From an uncultured Poribacteria bacterium (GTDB lineage Bacteria > Poribacteria > WGA-4E > WGA-3G): 64,000 nucleotides of DNA. The stretch is from NCBI GenBank assembly GCA_951813545.1, contig OX638352.1:1054001-1118000 (forward strand), given 5' to 3'. The translations under genes were made by a program, and so were the position numbers. Every line of letters starts with the position of its first letter. Position 1 is the stretch's first letter. The notes under the pieces were generated by a model. That model worked only from the letters and a program-made list of their open reading frames with translations, ran no database searches and was not told where the DNA came from. This document shows, piece by piece, positions 61,916-64,000 of the stretch.

Positions 61916-61944
61916 TTGATTAAAAAGATTTGCTGTGCTACAAT
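61916..61944 (+). promoter_or_regulatory. sigma-70 promoter for glyQS
   Basis: TTGATT (61916-61921), 17-bp spacer, TACAAT (61939-61944); leader of about 40 nt, too short for a T-box. Confidence 0.65.
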
Positions 61945-61987
61945 TAGCATCAATCAATCCGAATGGAGCGTGCACAGAAAAACAGAT

Positions 61988-64000
61988 ATGACCTTCCAAG
62001 AAATAATTTTAGCGTTAGAGAAATTTTGGGCAGACCACGGCTGCATCATCCAACAACCGTGCGATATAGAAGTCGGCGCAGGAACATTTAACCCTGCAAC
62101 ATTCTTGCGATGTCTCGGTCCAGAACCGTGGCAGACAGCCTACGTAGAGCCTGTTCGCCGTCCAACCGATGGCAGATACGCTGAAAACCCTTTCCGTGTT
62201 GGAGCGTATTATCAATATCAGGTGATACTGAAACCCGCACCTGAGAACGTACTACCGCTCTACCTTGAGAGCCTCTATAGTCTCGGTATCTCCCCCCGTA
62301 AAAACGACATCCGATTTGTTGAAGACGACTGGGAATCACCTACACTCGGTGCCTCCGGACTCGGTTGGGAAGTCTGGTGGAACGGTGCGGAAGTCACGCA
62401 GTTTACCTACTTCCAACAGATGGGGAGCATTGATCTCGACCCGATTTGTGCTGAGATTACCTACGGGCTTGAACGTATTGCCCTCTATCTGCAAAACGTT
62501 GATGACTTTTTTGACATCCGATGGAATGAACACGTCAATTACGGCGATGTCCACCGCCAAAGCGAGATAGAATACTCGACTTACAACTTTGAGCATGCAA
62601 ATGTAGAGCTGCTCTTTGACCTGTTCAGCACCTACGAGAAGGAAACCCATGCCTGTTTAGATGCAGGGTTAGTGCTACCGGCAACCGATCATGTTTTGAA
62701 ATGTTCGCACACCTTCAACATGTTAGATGCCCGCGGTGTCATCAGTGTCACGGAACGGGTGAGTTACATTGAACGGGTGCGGAGACTGGCACAACGGATC
62801 GCACGTGCGTATGTCACGCAGCGTGAAGAGATGGAGCATCCTCTCATGGAACGTTTCAGCACGGCATCAACTCCCACCGCAGTAGGTGCTGTTTCTAACA
62901 GCACCGGATTTGACCAAACACAAGAAACTGCTGACCTTTTATTTGAAATCGGTACGGAAGAGATACCCGCGAGTTACGTACCGCCTGTCCTCGATCAGCT
63001 GCGCAAGACCGCAGCCGAATCCCTTACGAATCACAGAATTCCGTTCGGTGAAATTGAAACACTCGGTACACCGCGCCGTATTACGCTCAGTATCAAGGAT
63101 ATAAAAACCCTTCAAGAAAGTCAAGAAACAGAAGTGGTGGGACCGCCGAAACGTATCGCCTACGATGAAAACGGCGAACCAACCAAAGCAGCTATTGGCT
63201 TCGCAAAGACGCAGGGTGTTGAGCTCTCGGCACTCCGCATCGTTGACACCGAGCGCGGGGAGTATGTTGCTGCTTCCAAACTCGAAACCGGAGTCCCAGC
63301 ACAAGAAGTCTTGAAAACGCTGTTGATCGAATGGATCGAAGTGCTCCGATTTCCTAAAACCATGCGTTGGGAAACTAAATCCGAGGAACCGCGTGCATTC
63401 GCCCGCTTCGCGCGTCCTATCCGATGGCTCGTGGCACTGCTGGGTGATAAGGTTATCAACTGCACTTACGGTGCTGCAGACGCAGGACGGTTAACCTACG
63501 GACATCGTTCCTTGTATCCTGAACCGATAACCTTGGCATCCGCTGATTTAAAGGCTTACGTTGAAAACCTACGTAGTTCTGGTGTCATCGTCTGCCCGAA
63601 AGCGCGTAGGGGCATCATCGAAAAACAGGTCAGAGACGTTTTAGAAGCCGAAGGATGTCTCCCAAAAGTAGATGACGAATTACTGGATACGGTGAATTAT
63701 CTTGTGGAAAACCCACAACCGATCGTTGGTAATTTCAGCGAGTCACATCTGGAAATACCCTCTGAAGTGCTGATTACAGCGATGAAGAAGCATCAACGCT
63801 ATTTTCCGATGTGGAAAAACGAGTCTGTACTCGCCGCGAAATTTATTACGATTTCCAATGGAACAGACGGAAATATCGACGGTGTTCGGCATGGGAATGA
63901 GCGTGTCCTCCGCGCAAGACTCAACGATGCCGAGTTCTTCTACAGCGAAGACCAGAAAACCAGCCTTGTCGATAAAGTTGAACGTTTAGGGGCAGTTATC
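61988..64000 (+). CDS. glyQS: fused alpha-beta glycyl-tRNA synthetase (3' truncated by window)
   Basis: Charges tRNA-Gly. The single uninterrupted frame encodes 671 residues to the window edge. Residues 1 to about 290 are a full GlyQ alpha subunit ([39 protein letters not shown] ... [14 protein letters not shown] ... [11 protein letters not shown]), followed by a short linker (about 291-315) and then the GlyS beta subunit ([17 protein letters not shown] ... [18 protein letters not shown]). In most bacteria these are separate genes; fused forms are known in chlamydiae. The beta part continues beyond the window. Confidence 0.93.
   Translation, partial: MTFQEIILALEKFWADHGCIIQQPCDIEVGAGTFNPATFLRCLGPEPWQTAYVEPVRRPTDGRYAENPFRVGAYYQYQVILKPAPENVLPLYLESLYSLGISPRKNDIRFVEDDWESPTLGASGLGWEVWWNGAEVTQFTYFQQMGSIDLDPICAEITYGLERIALYLQNVDDFFDIRWNEHVNYGDVHRQSEIEYSTYNFEHANVELLFDLFSTYEKETHACLDAGLVLPATDHVLKCSHTFNMLDARGVISVTERVSYIERVRRLAQRIARAYVTQREEMEHPLMERFSTASTPTAVGAVSNSTGFDQTQETADLLFEIGTEEIPASYVPPVLDQLRKTAAESLTNHRIPFGEIETLGTPRRITLSIKDIKTLQESQETEVVGPPKRIAYDENGEPTKAAIGFAKTQGVELSALRIVDTERGEYVAASKLETGVPAQEVLKTLLIEWIEVLRFPKTMRWETKSEEPRAFARFARPIRWLVALLGDKVINCTYGAADAGRLTYGHRSLYPEPITLASADLKAYVENLRSSGVIVCPKARRGIIEKQVRDVLEAEGCLPKVDDELLDTVNYLVENPQPIVGNFSESHLEIPSEVLITAMKKHQRYFPMWKNESVLAAKFITISNGTDGNIDGVRHGNERVLRARLNDAEFFYSEDQKTSLVDKVERLGAVI

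Noticed and set aside
61873..61987. T-box riboswitch upstream of glyQS
   Set aside because: Promoter lies about 40 bp from the start codon, leaving no room, and the T-box motif is absent.

Overview
The window reads like a piece of a Candidatus Poribacteria-type genome (inferred from content; no marker gene was compared). The pointers are three phytanoyl-CoA dioxygenase (PhyH) genes, three Ldh2-type dehydrogenases, a sulfatase, secreted proteins with dockerin and FlgD-like C-terminal sorting domains, a PorV-type outer-membrane protein, and dispersed palindromic repeats in a moderate-GC background. Promoters of the sigma-70 type (TTGACA/TATAAT, 16-18 bp spacers) are easy to see. Genes run in long same-strand blocks.

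Layout. 0-2.3 kb: right end of an IS630 element, wreckage of a Uma2-type gene, a lipoprotein and a small methyltransferase. 2.4-9.0 kb: an assimilatory nitrate cluster: ANTAR response regulator (nasT-like), nitrite reductase (nirA), nitrate/nitrite permease (narK/nasA) and molybdopterin nitrate reductase (narB/nasA). The leader before nirA holds tandem hexaloop hairpins overlapping an intrinsic terminator, so NasT probably controls nirA by antitermination; a sigma-54-like site lies before nasT. 9.06-11.03 kb: two overlapping DUF1670-type genes bracketed by a 13-bp perfect inverted repeat, a candidate undescribed mobile element. 11-27.8 kb, mostly minus strand: a WD40/metzincin/dockerin/sorting-domain protein, two Ldh2 paralogues, an intact ISAs1-family insertion with 10-bp target duplication, DUF4159 protein, cysteine desulfurase, a COG3014-like lipoprotein with LpoB, thrS, an LVIVD-repeat lipoprotein, three tRNAs (Val, Cys, Gly) and argJ.

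28-34.6 kb: class III aminotransferase, a lone E1-beta subunit, an ATP/ADP-translocase-like carrier, two PhyH proteins and a secreted DUF1080-like protein. 34.9-43.5 kb, plus strand: an adenine DNA methyltransferase, a small lipoprotein, an AAA ATPase with a PD-(D/E)XK-like tail, an epimerase, PhyH, Ldh2, and four tandem paralogous lipoproteins of an unrecognised family. 43.7-47.7 kb: phoH, ybeY, a CorC-type CBS protein, tRNA-Pro and recO. 47.9-59.3 kb: a TonB-dependent receptor, a frameshifted nuclease-like gene, a 2H phosphoesterase, a membrane protein, a GT39-type glycosyltransferase, a truncated HigA-like antitoxin, a 997-residue secreted protein and a PorV-like protein. 59.3-64 kb: HicB-like antitoxin, a small-protein/retropepsin pair whose protease has DTR instead of DTG, a sulfatase, and a fused alpha-beta glycyl-tRNA synthetase running off the right edge.

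Three short repeat families recur: a 103-104 bp element with conserved inverted ends (three copies), a GGCGAGG/CCTCGCC palindrome, and a leader sequence directly upstream of start codons that carries the AAGG ribosome-binding motif. No CRISPR array, rRNA, origin or prophage was seen.
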